The notes below the pieces were generated by a model that was not told the DNA's origin, did no database searches, and saw only the letters and a list, made by a program, of their open reading frames with translations. A stretch of 64,000 nt of DNA from Fallopia convolvulus. Its lineage: Eukaryota; Streptophyta; Magnoliopsida; Caryophyllales; Polygonaceae. How positions within the stretch are numbered: position 1 is the stretch's first letter; each line of letters begins with the position of its first letter. Shown here in pieces: positions 40,980 to 52,302 of the stretch. The position numbers were made by a program, and so were the translations under genes. The stretch lies in assembly GCA_964016875.1 (NCBI GenBank), contig OZ024724.1, positions 39,083,786-39,147,785 on the forward strand. The letters are read 5' to 3'.

Positions 40980-41021
40980 CCGCGGTTGTGAAAATTGTTT
41001 CGATGGAGGCCGCGATTGTGG
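40980..41021 (+). repeat. Decayed palindrome pair in the downstream Tat linker
   Basis: CCGCGGTTGTGA (40980) and CCGCGATTGTGG (41010) are 30 bp apart, close to three helical turns. They belong to the same decayed motif family. Confidence 0.6.
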
Positions 41022-41250
41022 GAAGCGAAACTGCACGGGATCTTAGATGGAAAATTCCCTTGATACGCTAATTGGATGAGAACATCCTGCCCTCAGACAC
41101 CGTCGAGGCCCGGAATGTTCCCTTAAGGGCTCATAGGTTTTGGCTATCGTCGGAAAAGATTTTGTATCGTCGGTCTTTTCCAGGCCATACTTGAGATGCA
41201 TACCCCCGATCAAGTTTGAACCTCTACTATACAAGTTCCATGACGACATA

Positions 41251-41335
41251 TGTAATATCCGTGATTTTCTTGGATTTTTTTTTTGCAAATTTCTGGGCAC
41301 CTTTCTAATACCCGTTCAATCAATTTAGTTACATG
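41251..41335 (+). repeat. 5' LTR fragment (first about 85 bp)
   Basis: TGTAATATCCGTGATTTTCT, then TGCAAATTTCTGGGCACC and TAATACCCGTTCAATCA, closely match 43937-44015. It joins RT sequence directly, a deletion junction. Confidence 0.8.
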
Positions 41336-41344
41336 TCAAGGCCT

Positions 41345-43801
41345 GAAATGTGGGGATGTCTTTCGCACTAATAAATGCACTTGCCGTGTTCATGGATCTT
41401 ATGCATCATTGTTTCCATGAATATCTTGACAAGTTTGTGGTGGTGTTCATGGACGATATTCTGATTTACTCCAAGAGTGAAGTCGAACATGAGGAACATC
41501 TCAAGATTGTTTTGAGGATCCTAGGTCAAAGCCAATTATATGCCAAATTGTCAAAGTGTGATTTGTGGTTGAAGGAAGTGGCCTTTCTAGGCCATGTGAT
41601 TAACCAAGACGGAGTTATCGTAGACCCACCAAAAGTTGAGGCAGTCGTAGATGGAAACAACCTCAAAATGTGAAGGAGGTTAGAAGTTTCCTCGGGCTTG
41701 CAGGGTCCTATCGAAGGTTCATAGAGGGATTCTCGAAGATTGCTCTACCAATGACCAAGTTGCTTTGTAAGGTCCATAAGAAGTTTGTGTGGATGAGAAG
41801 TGTGAAGAAAGATTTCAAGAGCTTAAGAAGCGTTTAACCATCGCTCCAGTTCTAACTCTTCCAGATGGACATGAAGGGTATGTGGTGTACAGTGATGCCT
41901 CGAAACAGGGTCTCAGATGTGTGTTGATGCAACTTGGAAAAGTTATTGCATATGTATCTCGCCAACTCAAAACCTACGAGGTGAATTACCCGACACATGA
42001 CCTGAAATTAGCAGTTGTGGTGTTCCCGTTGAAGATTTGACGACATTACCTGTATGGTGTCAAATGTCAAATCTTCATTGACCACAAAAGATTAAAGTAT
42101 GTGTTCACTTAGAAGGAATTAAATATGAGGCAGAGAAGATGGCTGGAACTAATCAAGGACTACGACATTGAGTTACTTTATCATCCTAGTAAAGCTAATA
42201 TTTTAGCTGACGCTTTGAGCCGCAAGACGACTCAAGAGAGTTTGATAGCCATGTTGACTGTTCAACCAAAATTACAATTAGAATTGATTCAAGAAGGTTT
42301 AGAAGTTTGGTTTGGAAGACTACAAGGTTACATGAATACTCTAGAAGTTCATCCTACTTTGGTTGACTAGATCAAGGAAATATTGTCATAAGATTTGATG
42401 TTGATCAAGATCAGTGGAGAAGTGCATGAAGGTAAGTTACCCGGGTTCATCATTCAGGATGATGGATCACTTTGGTTCCAAAACTGTGTTTGAGTGTCTG
42501 GCGTGGACGAACTTCAAAATGTCATTTTAAAAGAAGCGCATTCATCTGCATATTCAGTTCACCCTGGAGCAAGTAAAATGTATAAAGACTTGAGCCGGAA
42601 CTTTTGGTGGCCAAACATGAAGCAAGATGTAGCAGAATTCATCTCGATATGCTTAGTTTGTCAGAAGGTCAAAATTGAGCATAGAAGACCTGGTGGAATG
42701 TTGCAGTCTCTTCATATCCCAAAATGGAAGTGGGAGGATATTACAATGGACTTTGTCACCAATCTGCCCAAGACTCAAGGGCAAAAAGACGCAATCTGGG
42801 TTGTTATTGATAGACCCAAGACTCAAGTGTGCTCACTTTATAGCAATTAAGATGAAGTGGGAAGTACAAAAGTTAGCTGAGGTATTCATACATGAAGTGA
42901 TTCGTCTTCATGGTACTCCAAAAACCATTATCTATGATCAAGACGGACGTTTCACATCGAGATTCTAGAAGAAGTTACATAAGGCTATAGGTACTGAATT
43001 AAATTTTAGTACTGCTTTCCATCCTCAAACCGATGGGAAATCTGAGTGGACAATTCAAACGCTCGAGGATATGCTCCAAGCTTGTGTGCTGGATCGCACA
43101 ACAAGTTGGGACGTCGTCTTGAGTCTGATAGAGTTCACGTATAATAATAGCTGGCACTCGACAATTAGGATGGCTCCTTTCGAGGCTTTGTATGTCCGTA
43201 AGTGTTGTTCTCCAATCTGTTGGGATGACAATGCTGACAAGATTATTCTCGGGCCAAAATTAGTCGAGAGGACTGTTACTGATATCGCTTTAATACGACA
43301 AAGATTGTTGACTACTCAAAGTCGACAAAAGTCGTATGCTGATTTAAAGTGAAGGGATGTCGAGTTTACTGTAGGTGACAAGGTTTTTGTTCGAGTATCT
43401 CCATCGAAAGGTGTTTTTCGTTTTGGAAATGAGGAAAGTTAAATGCTCGTTATGTTGGGTCTTTCGAGATACTTGATACAGTTGGCAAACTCGCTTATCG
43501 TTTGGCGTTGCCACCATCAACGCATACCATTCACAACGTCTTTCATGTGTCTCTGCTAAGAAATATGTGCCCGATGAATCTCATGTACTCAACTATGATC
43601 ATGTGGAGATTCAGTCAAATGGCACCTACAAAGAAAGATTGGTTCAAATCCTAGACCGACACATGAAGAAATTTCGTAATAAAGAAGTACCACTGGTCAA
43701 GGTACTTTGGTCTAAGAGTAGGGGTGAAGAGATAACTTGCAAAAGACTTTGGAAACCAAACAGGAGATGCGAAATCGTTTTCCAGAGTTAGTGTCGTCTT
43801 A
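41345..43801 (+). pseudogene. Gypsy pol remnant: RT end, RNase H, integrase
   Basis: Pieces in order: RT with VFMDDILIYSKSEVEHEEHL (catalytic DD near 41450) and FLGHVINQDGV; connection with EVRSFLGLAGSYRRFI; RNase H with VYSDASKQGL and YEVNYPTHDL ... ILADALSRK; integrase with H..H (AHSSAYSVHPG), CLVCQKVK, DFVTNLPKTQG, YDQDGRFTSRF and FHPQTDGKSE, which shows the D-D-E positions; the C-terminal fold with ILDRHMKKFRNKEVPLVKVLW, ending at a TAG at 43799-43801. At least three frameshifts (near 41655, 42830 and 43735) and several stops make it non-functional. Confidence 0.9.
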
Positions 43802-43936
43802 GTTGGAATATTTTTAAGGGGGTACTACGAGTTCCTTTGTTCCGCATGTAGTTTTTGTCCGTGTTTGTACTTTCATTACCTTGTAAACCTGGTTCTCTCT
43901 AGTTTCGGGGACGAAACTATTTTAAGGGGGTAGTAT

Positions 43937-44428
43937 TGTAATATCCGTTATTTTCCTAGATATTTTTTTTTGGAAATTTCCGGGCACCTTTCTAATACCC
44001 GTTCAATCACTTTTGTTACGCGTTATACTCATTTCAAATGGAAATTGTTCCTAGAAAATTCAAGGTGATAGAATAAAATCATTCAAATTGATTTTATCAA
44101 CCTAGTAAGATCGATCACTTCCATGAAAGAAATATCTTGATCGGATGAGATCTGCTTATTTAATTATGTACCCGTTAAGATTATACTCGGGAACGGAAGC
44201 CTTCAAATTAAATGTAGCAAAATAAAACCGTTTAAGCTAATTTTATTAGTCTACATTATTTTTAGGACACTTTCTATAAAAAGAGTGTTATAATCAGGGA
44301 TATATAATTACATCATCTGAATAAAAGTCTCGATCCAATACGAGTAGATTGTTCCTATCAAAATTTTAGGATAGATATCTTGACTTTGATGTTACGTGGT
44401 GAAGAGGAATTGTAATTCCTCCCTTGCT
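43937..44428 (+). repeat. 3' LTR, truncated by an insertion
   Basis: It starts TGTAATATCCGTTATTTTCC right after a polypurine tract (AAGGGGGTAGTAT, 43924-43936) and runs 492 bp to the boundary of the minus-strand element. The remainder is not seen on the far side. Confidence 0.8.
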
Positions 44429-47141
44429 TGTAACACCCCTATTTTGCAACAATGGGTATTACCGCCAGTGACCTCGGATTTTACCATCCAAAGTCACCCA
44501 AGGCTTTATAATGTATTAAATTTAAATAGAAATGCGGAAATCTAACGATATTACATATGAATAAGAGTGCTCAAACATGAGACTTTAATTGTTGTCATTA
44601 CATCCTTAACTTAGTTTCAAATAACAAAACATGAAAGAGTTTAAGCAACAGAATTAGTGAAGCCTTATTCTTGCAAAGCGTAGTGAATCCAAAATACGGA
44701 AGAAATATCTTTGAGAAGACTTGACCTTCCTTCCTTCAACTTCCTTGATTCTTCGTTCGTTAAACCTTCGATGGATGTTTCCTAGAGTCTGGCATTTGTC
44801 GCGAAGGGCGTGAAATACCAGGCAAAAATGCAAAAAAGAGCGGAATTAGTCTAAGGAGACTAAACAAGTGAGAACGGAAATTCTCAAGGGTAATTTGGGT
44901 AAGTTAACAAATCTTTAAAGAGGTATGTGAAATGTGTTTGAGATGAGCTATATAAAAATAATAATTCTTTATTATTATTATTATTTTCAAGATAGTACTC
45001 TTTACGATTTTAAAAATATTTAATAAAAGAAAACATGTAAGGCCTTATTTAAACGTAAAAGAAATTCCTTTTTTAACCACATGCACTAATTGTTTAAAAT
45101 AGAATTAAAATATGATGTGCATGTATTTTATTATTTCTAAGTCAAACTTTATTTTAAACCAAAAGTTTATGTGACAAAGATGATTTTGACATGCAAGTAT
45201 ATTTTACCCACAATTAAAACCTTTTTCCAATTGCCATTATTTTTATGCAAAGCTACTAATAAGACTTATTCTTATGATCACAATTTCTAAAGTCATGATT
45301 TACTTCTTATAAAATTATAGAAAATTTTAGGATTGTCATGAATGTGTATAATACTTTATAAAAACACTTTTTAATCTCACATGCAACATTTTAGGTTATC
45401 TTACTATGATTTAAACTTATCAAATTAATCATCCTTTTTACTAAGAAAGTTTAACAAGTTTTAATTCAACATTTTTCTAGTTCTTAACACACATGCAAGT
45501 ATAGTTTTAGTCCGCAACTTTATAAAAAAATCACATGCATAACCATAAGATTTCTTTAAGTACCTATTATCTTTATACTTGATAGTTTTAGTTCTAGAAT
45601 GATCATCCATAAATTATACCAAATTCTTCTTAGCTTAAATTAACATGCAAGAAGATTTTAAGTTATAAAGACTCCATCTTTTAACATCCAACAACTTCTT
45701 AACTTGTTTAATAGAGATTTTGATTCAAAATTTTATAAGTAACACATGTAAGGGTGACAAGAGTTAAGATAATTATTTTTATTAACATGCAAGTACTTAT
45801 ATGAGTTAAACAACCCATTGTAATCTTTTACTTCTTTCTCTACTCAAAGATCATTTACAAAAAAAAAAACATTCTCAAGTTTACAAGTTAAAGGAAGAGA
45901 CATGCAACTAAGTTGATTTTTATAAAAAATCACTTGAACTTACATGCAAGAACATTTTAACTTAATTGATCAAAGCTTGTCCTTATGAAAATCATTCAAA
46001 CTAGAAAAAAATCATATAAAAGCTTTCAAAGTCTTATGAAAGACATGCATGTTGGTTTTATGCATAACTAAATTATCGTATAAAATTCTCAAGTCATAAT
46101 CTACATTAATCAAGAATTTTTGTATAGAAAAGGAACAAAAGTTGGGGTCTTTGATAATAAAAATAAAAAAATCAGAATTTTTAAGGCTCAAAAATCAACT
46201 TGTTCATCTTAAGAAGTTCAAAAAATCATCTAGAAGCTTATAAGACAATTTTCTTTTAAAATTCTTGCATGCATGTCATTTATCAAAGATGATATGAATA
46301 AAAAATGGTATTTCATAAAATCTAAAATTTTGAGATTTTAATTCATGATAAACTCCTAAAAATACTTGGAATTATCCTAAGAAAAATACTTAAAGAAATT
46401 TGAGAGATTACCCTTTAAATGTGTCTTGTGTCCTTGTAGGAAGAACAACACAAGGGGAGCAAGGAGAGCATGGGGGGCTGGCAGCAGCTCCTCAGTGGCT
46501 GGTGTCACGCCTGGTGGCTGCTGGTGGCGCAGCCTGGTGGCAGCCAAGGGAGGTCCGGTGGTGGTGGTGGCTAGGGTGTGCCAAGGATGGAGTTTAGGTG
46601 TGTTTGCATGTGAAAAATCAGCCCTTTGAGAATTAAAGTGTGGCTGATTTTTCTTGCTCTTAAGGAGAGAAAAGAGAGTTTTTTTTTTTAGAGTAGAGAA
46701 GAGAGTGTTTGAAGGATGAGAAGAAATGGTAGAGAATTATGTGTCTTTGTTAGAGAATGGAGCTTTAGAAGCCAACTAACAAGTGTTAGTGGGAGATCAA
46801 AATCATCATGACTAAATCCTTGCTCATGTGAGTGGAAGAGGGAAAAAAAATTGACTTAATAAAATAAGTCTCATGTGAGTGGGAAATCTCTACCCAAAAT
46901 CCCACCCAAATCCACTCTTTAAATGATCCAACACATTCGTAAGAGGATCGAAAGTCGGTTTGAAACGCATACCGACACTGTCGGGTTTTACGAATAAAAT
47001 TTCCGTTGGTTACGAATTTATTAAATTCCATCTATAATAAATTCATTTACTCGAATAAATATTTCCTAATAATACTATAATTTAGTTTAGAATGTCTAGA
47101 AAAAAAATTCAAATTTATCCGAAAAATTCACGGATGTTACA
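44429..47141 (-). repeat. 3' LTR of the gag-only element
   Basis: 2713 bp. The plus strand starts TGTAACACCCCTATTTTGCA and ends CACGGATGTTACA. A GC-rich island at about 46435-46590 (GGTGG- and GGCAGC-rich) stands out from AT-rich surroundings; open frames there look accidental. Confidence 0.85.
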
Positions 47142-48662
47142 ATAGTACCCCCTTAAAAATAGTTTCGTCCCCGAAACTAGGGAGAACTAGGGTTATGAAG
47201 AAAGATGTGGAATCCACATCCACAAAACTACGAGCGGAACAAATGAAGCTTGTAGTACCCCCTTAAAAAGATTTCAACTAAGATGGAATAACTCGGGAAG
47301 ACTTCTATGCATCTTTTGCTCATCCTCCCATGTTCCCAAGCTGTACCTTCATCATCATTCTTTGATTAGAGTACTCGAGCTAGGCACTTCTTTATTACAT
47401 AGCCTCTTCACTTGAGTTTCCATGGTCTTGTCGTATCTAAGCACTCAACAACCTTCCATTGGGTTAGTGGAAGGTCCTCATGACTTACTTAAATTCTAGA
47501 AGAATCTTATCTTTTTGAAGTTATTAGTGGAGCAAGCATCCTTTACTTTAACTAGGGTTTGGAAAAGATGAACAAAACGGACATCGAATTACTATTGTGT
47601 CCTTTTTGCTTAAGGAGTCATTACTTTAGTATTCCTTGGAGAGATTCCCACATGTGTACTTATGTGGTTTAGATGAATCGAAAGAAAAGGATTGAAAATC
47701 CAATTGGTCTTTCTAGCAAAGTAGGCAGTTGGTCAAGCGGTCTCATCCGTTAGCTTGGTCATACCTATGGAAATTCTGGACTATCCTTCCTAGATACAAG
47801 GTCGAATTGCTTATATAATAAGCATCGTAGTTGAAACGAGCACTAGAGTGTCTCTTGAGGGCGAGTAAAAAAAATGACTAATCCATTCCATACTTCAAGA
47901 ATAGAGTCATTGCGGATGAATTCCTTCGGATATTCAGTAAACTTTCGAGATGGAATCGATATTTGAATATGTGAGAGCCATGCCTTCAAAGAAGAATTTC
48001 GATTTTGAACTTCTAATGTAGTTACTTATTGGAACAAGCAATGTTTATAGCACACGAGAAGGTGCCTGAACATATTAACTATCGAGAAGTGGTTTGAGCG
48101 TCATTCTATATTATACTTTTACATTCTTATAAGAAAGTAGTTTTTGTAAGGTTGAATTCGCGGGACTAAGTAGTTTCATTCAACCAATGTGATCAGCATC
48201 GGGGAACTATTTCCAACATAGTCGCTTAATGTGTATATCTTCACAGGAATAAGACATGAATTTCTACCTCAACCACGTGATCAAGATGGGAGATAAAAGT
48301 CCATTCTTATTCACCACCATGAATCTATAATGAAACTTTTGATTTGTAAAACTTATAGTTTCATTCCGGCATAAATGTAAAATTTTGAGGTGAACTTCGT
48401 AATACGATGAATGCATCGTAAAGTTAAACCACGTATTGGATCGAAACTTTCTCTTATATTAAGATAACATGATCTTTGGTTCGACGCATAAGGATATAAT
48501 ATGATGACCTATAATCATAATATAGAATTCAAAATGAGACACTCTTATGAGGAAGAGTGTCACATTCATGGTTCAAGATTTTTAAACTATTATTGGGATA
48601 CAAAAGTGCCTTTAAGGAAAGACTAACATGATTACGAAACTTGGATAGGAAGGGGGATCCAT
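47142..48662 (-). other. Region between gag and the 3' LTR, no pol seen
   Basis: The polypurine tract abuts the LTR at 47142. The rest has no frame resembling protease, RT, RNase H or integrase. It is AT-rich with no internal repeats noticed. Confidence 0.6.
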
Positions 48663-48866
48663 CTATTCCTCTGGAACATCTAAGACAACAGGTTTATCTT
48701 TGCGGTGCATCTCATAGAGTAGTTGACCTTGACTCTGGGATGTCATTGGTCCTTTCCCTTTATTGTGAGCAGTGGACTGGAAAGAGGTTTTCCTTGCAAC
48801 CCTATTCGAGGCTTGGTTGTTCTGAGAAGTTGGGTCTGACCTAAACTGACTTGAACCATTCTTGTT

Positions 48867-49952
48867 CTACTTGCAATAGGAACGGAGGTGTCCTTCCGTT
48901 CCATAGGTGAAACAAGTCTTCTTGGGTTTGATGCAATTCCTGTTGAAGTGACCCTGTTCGCCACAGTTGTGACAGGTTATAGAACCTTTTCGGTATTCAG
49001 ACTTTTTAGTGGCATCAGTCATGTTTGACTCCAGTTTTCCTTTCTTTGACCATCCTGACCTCTGTGGGGAAGCTGGCCTCTTAAATTCATCTCGACTTTG
49101 GGGATGAGATTTTCCTCTGTCGTTCTTCCTATGCTTTAGCTCATTCAGGGTGGTCTCCATTCTGTACGCAGCATCCACATATTCCTCTAATGTCGAGAAT
49201 TTGCAGTTCACCATCCAAGGCTTGATGGTGTCACTCATCCATTTGTGAAAGCGGCAGATCTTTTGTTTCTCAGTAGTTATCTCCGCTCCGGCATACTGGA
49301 GTAAATGATTAAACTTCTTAGCTCTCTCGAGAACGCTTAGTCCATCCACCTTAGGTGAAAACAGTTCATCCAACTTTTCGTCCTTCATAGCAGTAGAGAA
49401 GAACTTGTTCATCATTTTCTCTTTGAACATGCTCCATTTAAGCTCGGGATGTGTGGCCAAATTGGAGCTCTCCCACCATTCCCCAGCTTCATCCTTAAGC
49501 CTCAGAGCATCCATATGCACCTTGTCAGCCTCGGAGCAGTGCACATTTCTTAACAGTCTCTCCACATGAGAGAACCAATTGTGGATATCCGCAGGGTCTC
49601 CACTACCATCATACGAGTCGGGTTTCATTGCATTGAATGTCTTGAGAGCGTTAGAAAAGTTCATCTCAACTCCTTTGCCACGAATATCGTCATCTCCCCT
49701 ATCCTCTTCTTGATGCACCTTATTTGCTTGATTTGCTTGATTTTGTGCGACTTCCGGAACAACTTCTCGCATTATTTGGTGAATCATTGTTCGAAAGGCT
49801 TCCATAGTGTCTTCATTGAAAACGATTGCAAGGTTAGGTACAGGGGAACGGTTAGCACGAGGTAATCCTCTGACTTCGGATTGACTTTCTTCATGATCAT
49901 CTCCAACTTGATTCGGGTTGTTTCGGTGGCTAGTTCCTCTTGTGGTGGCCAT
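48867..49952 (-). CDS. gag: Gag of the gag-only LTR element
   Basis: This 361-residue Gag starts at ATG 49952, about 50 bp downstream of the inserted LTR element. The capsid region (about 110-260) has PDSYDGSGDPADIHNWFSHV, RLKDEAGEWWES and MNKFFSTAMKDEKLDELF, which fit the retrotransposon-gag family. Two nucleocapsid knuckles follow: CHNCGEQGHFNRNC (complete CCHC) and CFTYGTEGHLRSYC, where the second Cys is Tyr. An amber codon ends this frame at 48867, but the same frame continues open to a TAG at 48663-48665 with Gag-like sequence. The amber is therefore probably a mutation. A second, partial copy of this gag lies at 55913-56130. Confidence 0.88.
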   Translation of the reverse strand: MATTRGTSHRNNPNQVGDDHEESQSEVRGLPRANRSPVPNLAIVFNEDTMEAFRTMIHQIMREVVPEVAQNQANQANKVHQEEDRGDDDIRGKGVEMNFSNALKTFNAMKPDSYDGSGDPADIHNWFSHVERLLRNVHCSEADKVHMDALRLKDEAGEWWESSNLATHPELKWSMFKEKMMNKFFSTAMKDEKLDELFSPKVDGLSVLERAKKFNHLLQYAGAEITTEKQKICRFHKWMSDTIKPWMVNCKFSTLEEYVDAAYRMETTLNELKHRKNDRGKSHPQSRDEFKRPASPQRSGWSKKGKLESNMTDATKKSEYRKGSITCHNCGEQGHFNRNCIKPKKTCFTYGTEGHLRSYCK

Positions 49953-50001
49953 TTCTGTAGAGGAGAAGACGGTGTTTATATATAATATCCTTTGATTCTA
50001 T

Positions 50002-50604
50002 TGATGGTGCGCAAAATACCCGCTAAATAATAAAGGGGAAATTAGCAAATATAATAACGGGGATTACACATTGCGTTATGTACACGCGTCTAAAAGCAAT
50101 ATATAACTCTAAAACGGGTTTAATCCTAATTAATTCATGTGATTCAATATCAATTCCATGCATGTATACTCCACGTTGGCAATCAAGTCAACAAAATAGG
50201 CTGGTTATATGATGTGTTTTGTTTGGTCCATTAATAAATGGCCACGTGACATGCATCATTTGTGTGCAAACATCAAAATTACTTCCCACATTGAGCTCGA
50301 TCGCAAATGGCAAGCAGCAAAATGGTATATATAGCAAGGCTATAATACAATCTAAAGGGTCGAAGATCCTCTCTGGCTCGAGAACTATCTCGTTTGCCAA
50401 AGCTCGACGTGTTTGATCTCCAAGTGAGCTCGCGCTATAAACGGTATAAGGTCAAATACTTATTCGTAAAGAGCACAAAAACAATCGGCTGAGGGGTGGG
50501 GAGGAGGAATAATCCACGTACGAAAACCGTTTGGTTGTACGAATTCCCGAGAGTTAGTATTTTTATAATTCCATTTATAGTGCAAATTATTTCGGGTTTC
50601 AACA
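50002..50604 (+). repeat. 5' LTR of the non-coding element
   Basis: It starts TGATGGTGCGCAAAATACCC and ends GGGTTTCAACA. A TATA box GGTATATATAGC lies near 50323, which orients transcription to the plus strand. Confidence 0.93.
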
Positions 50605-50605
50605 C

Positions 50606-50622
50606 TGGCGCCGTCTGTGGGA
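50606..50622 (+). other. Primer binding site of the non-coding element
   Basis: TGGCGCCGTCTGTGGGA lies one base after the LTR. Its first nine bases match the tRNA-Asp site of Athila element 1; the rest is the Tat-type variant. Confidence 0.8.
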
Positions 50623-50689
50623 AATAGCTCTCCCAATCCGACCTACTCTCGTGTCACAATCAAGTAAGGGTGTCCTCTCCCCCCGTTCG

Positions 50690-51560
50690 GCCATGGCAAT
50701 GGTGGCAATAGTAGGCGAGGTCATTGGCTAGTAGGCGAGGTCGTTGGCAAGCAAAGGCGAGGTTGGCTGTTTAAAGTCAAACAAGTGAAGCGAGGGCAAG
50801 AAAGTGGGGTCTTTCCAAAGCCAAAAAGCTAGGTTGACCCTATACGCTTTGTAAAGCGAGGTAAACATGCCGAAGGAGGCCAAAAGCAACGAGGTCATGC
50901 CGAGCAAAACCAAAAGCAACGAAGTCATGCCAAGCGAGGTCATGGTGTAGGTCGCTCTCGTCCTCGCCTCGGCGCCGGTGATCTTCATGGCGTTGTTTCC
51001 ATGGTGTGATCAAACAAGCGAGGTCATGGCGGTCATCTTCTCACTAGGCCAAACAAACTCGGCGTGGCGATCTCGTCGGGTGCTTCCTTTGGGGCACGTG
51101 AGGTCGGCACGCGAGGACGAGGTTGGCTAGGCAAGCAAGGTCTACGCCGGGGCGGATCTTCGCGGCCTACTCCGATACAAGTTGGCACAATTCTCCTTTA
51201 TTTATGGTGGGTGCGACGTGATTCCGGTGCGGCGCGATCCAAGCGCCAAACAAGCATGCGTGGCGAGGTGGAGCAAACAAGCAAGGCGAGGCCAAACTTC
51301 ATGGCGGTGCGCGAGGTGTGTCGACGAGGCTTGGAAACAAGCAAGGTCATGGCGGTCATCGCGGTCATCTTCACAAGCGAGGTGTGTTGGCGAGGCTTGG
51401 AAGCAAGAGACATCATGGCCAACAAGAACAAGCGAGGTTGGATGAAGTGAGGTTGGACGCTTCGGGCCAAACAAGCGAGGTCAGATGATTGGGGCCACGC
51501 AAACGAGGTCCTGGTACGGAGCCGGTCACCACTCCACTCCGAGGCGGGTCTCGCCGGCGA
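50690..51560 (+). repeat. Cluster of dispersed GCGAGGT words
   Basis: GCGAGGT, ACGAGGT or close variants occur more than twenty times by eye, often as AAGCGAGGTCATGG or GGCGAGGTTGGC, at irregular spacings (some 20-22 bp). The block is GC-rich. Open frames on both strands here follow from the repeats and do not look like a protein. Confidence 0.75.
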
Positions 51561-52302
51561 GGTCGTGGAGTAAAGTATCGCATCAACTCCTTGTTTAAAT
51601 GGCCAGCCCGCGCGGTTTTGTGCCTGTGGGTCTACGGTCGGGCCTATAATCTTGGTGTCTCGTTGTTCCGGACGAGGTTGGATCATCGCGGTCTCCGGGC
51701 CACGGCCATGGTGAGCGGTGTTCAGAGACTCGGGCGGTGTGCGCGGCGCCGTATGGTCTCGACTTTAAGGTGGAACGCCACACCTCCATGTCTCCTTTTT
51801 GCAGCGAGGTGTTGTCCCGGCTTGGCGACGCGCAATGACCCATCCTCAGACCGAAGTTAGCGGTCATCATACACACCCAAACATCTCGGCCATTCTTCGC
51901 AGGAGCCGAAGATTGCCATTTCACTGCCTTGATGATCCTCTTATGAGACATGTTATTGCCATGACTTGATAACCATTCTTCATGATGTTGCATGTGGTTA
52001 TACATGGCGTTCCCATGATGGGGTCAACACCATCAACCTCGCTACGATCAACGAGGGTCTCTTCCTCACGGAAGAAGCGTTGATTATAAAAATAATTGTG
52101 GCTGCGCCCTCACTACTTATGCATGGCGACAAATTTGCATGGAAATAATCACGTGATGCATGTATGGTTTATGGCCACAACCTCCGTTCTAAAAACACAC
52201 ATTGCATGGCCGTGGAATGAGGTAAGCCTCGTAAAACTCGACTCTCTAATTAGTTATACTCGGAATATACTCGAAAGTTTCTAATTTTCTATAATTAAAA
52301 AT
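51561..52302. other. Interior of the non-coding element, nothing coding
   Basis: GC content falls from left to right. No protein family, RNA gene or repeat is recognised. Confidence 0.5.

Larger units (their letters stand above)
40170..41060 (+). pseudogene. Tat pol remnant: RNase H end, linker and second RNase H
   Basis: After the MITE the frame resumes with RRVAKWAVELGQYEIKY and KGQVLADFIAEFS, the end of the first RNase H. The linker (40300-40510) holds two decayed GC palindrome pairs. The second, archaeal-type RNase H of Tat elements follows in pieces: LQLAVHLGFDTNNNEAEYEA-type sequence near 40580-40640 and VIVNQVMGHYEAKGSKMLKY near 40710-40770. A further linker (40900-41060) carries another palindrome pair. 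Frameshifts separate the pieces and no integrase is visible. Confidence 0.7.
37560..41077 (+). mobile_element. Tat-lineage gypsy retrotransposon remnant
   Basis: Seen in order: LTR 3' portion with a TATA box, a PBS-like TGGTGTCGTTTGTGGGA, a short gag-start remnant, a direct jump to RT (gag end and protease deleted), RNase H, a hAT-like MITE, more RNase H, a second RNase H-type domain (VIVNQVMGHYEAKGSKMLKY), then decay before integrase. The second RNase H and the DFTDLNKACPKD motif are Tat hallmarks. Stops and gaps show it is dead. The left end and any 3' LTR were not found. Confidence 0.8.
41251..44428 (+). mobile_element. Chromovirus-type gypsy remnant, internally deleted
   Basis: A fragment of the 5' LTR start (41251-41335) matches the start of the 3' LTR (43937 onward). 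The rest of the 5' LTR, gag, protease and the first part of RT are deleted. Pol from mid-RT to the C-terminus follows, then a polypurine tract and a truncated 3' LTR. The 3' LTR is cut at 44428 by the insertion of a minus-strand LTR element. The KVLW C-terminal strand suggests a chromovirus lineage. Confidence 0.8.

Noticed and set aside
46400..46629. Trp/Gly-rich open frames near the GC island of the 3' LTR
   Set aside because: They come from GGTGG-type repeats inside an LTR, with low complexity and two frames open at once.
51064..51860. Open frames of 87-162 codons on both strands in the GCGAGGT-rich region
   Set aside because: They follow the repeated GC-rich words, overlap on opposite strands and match no gag or pol domain.
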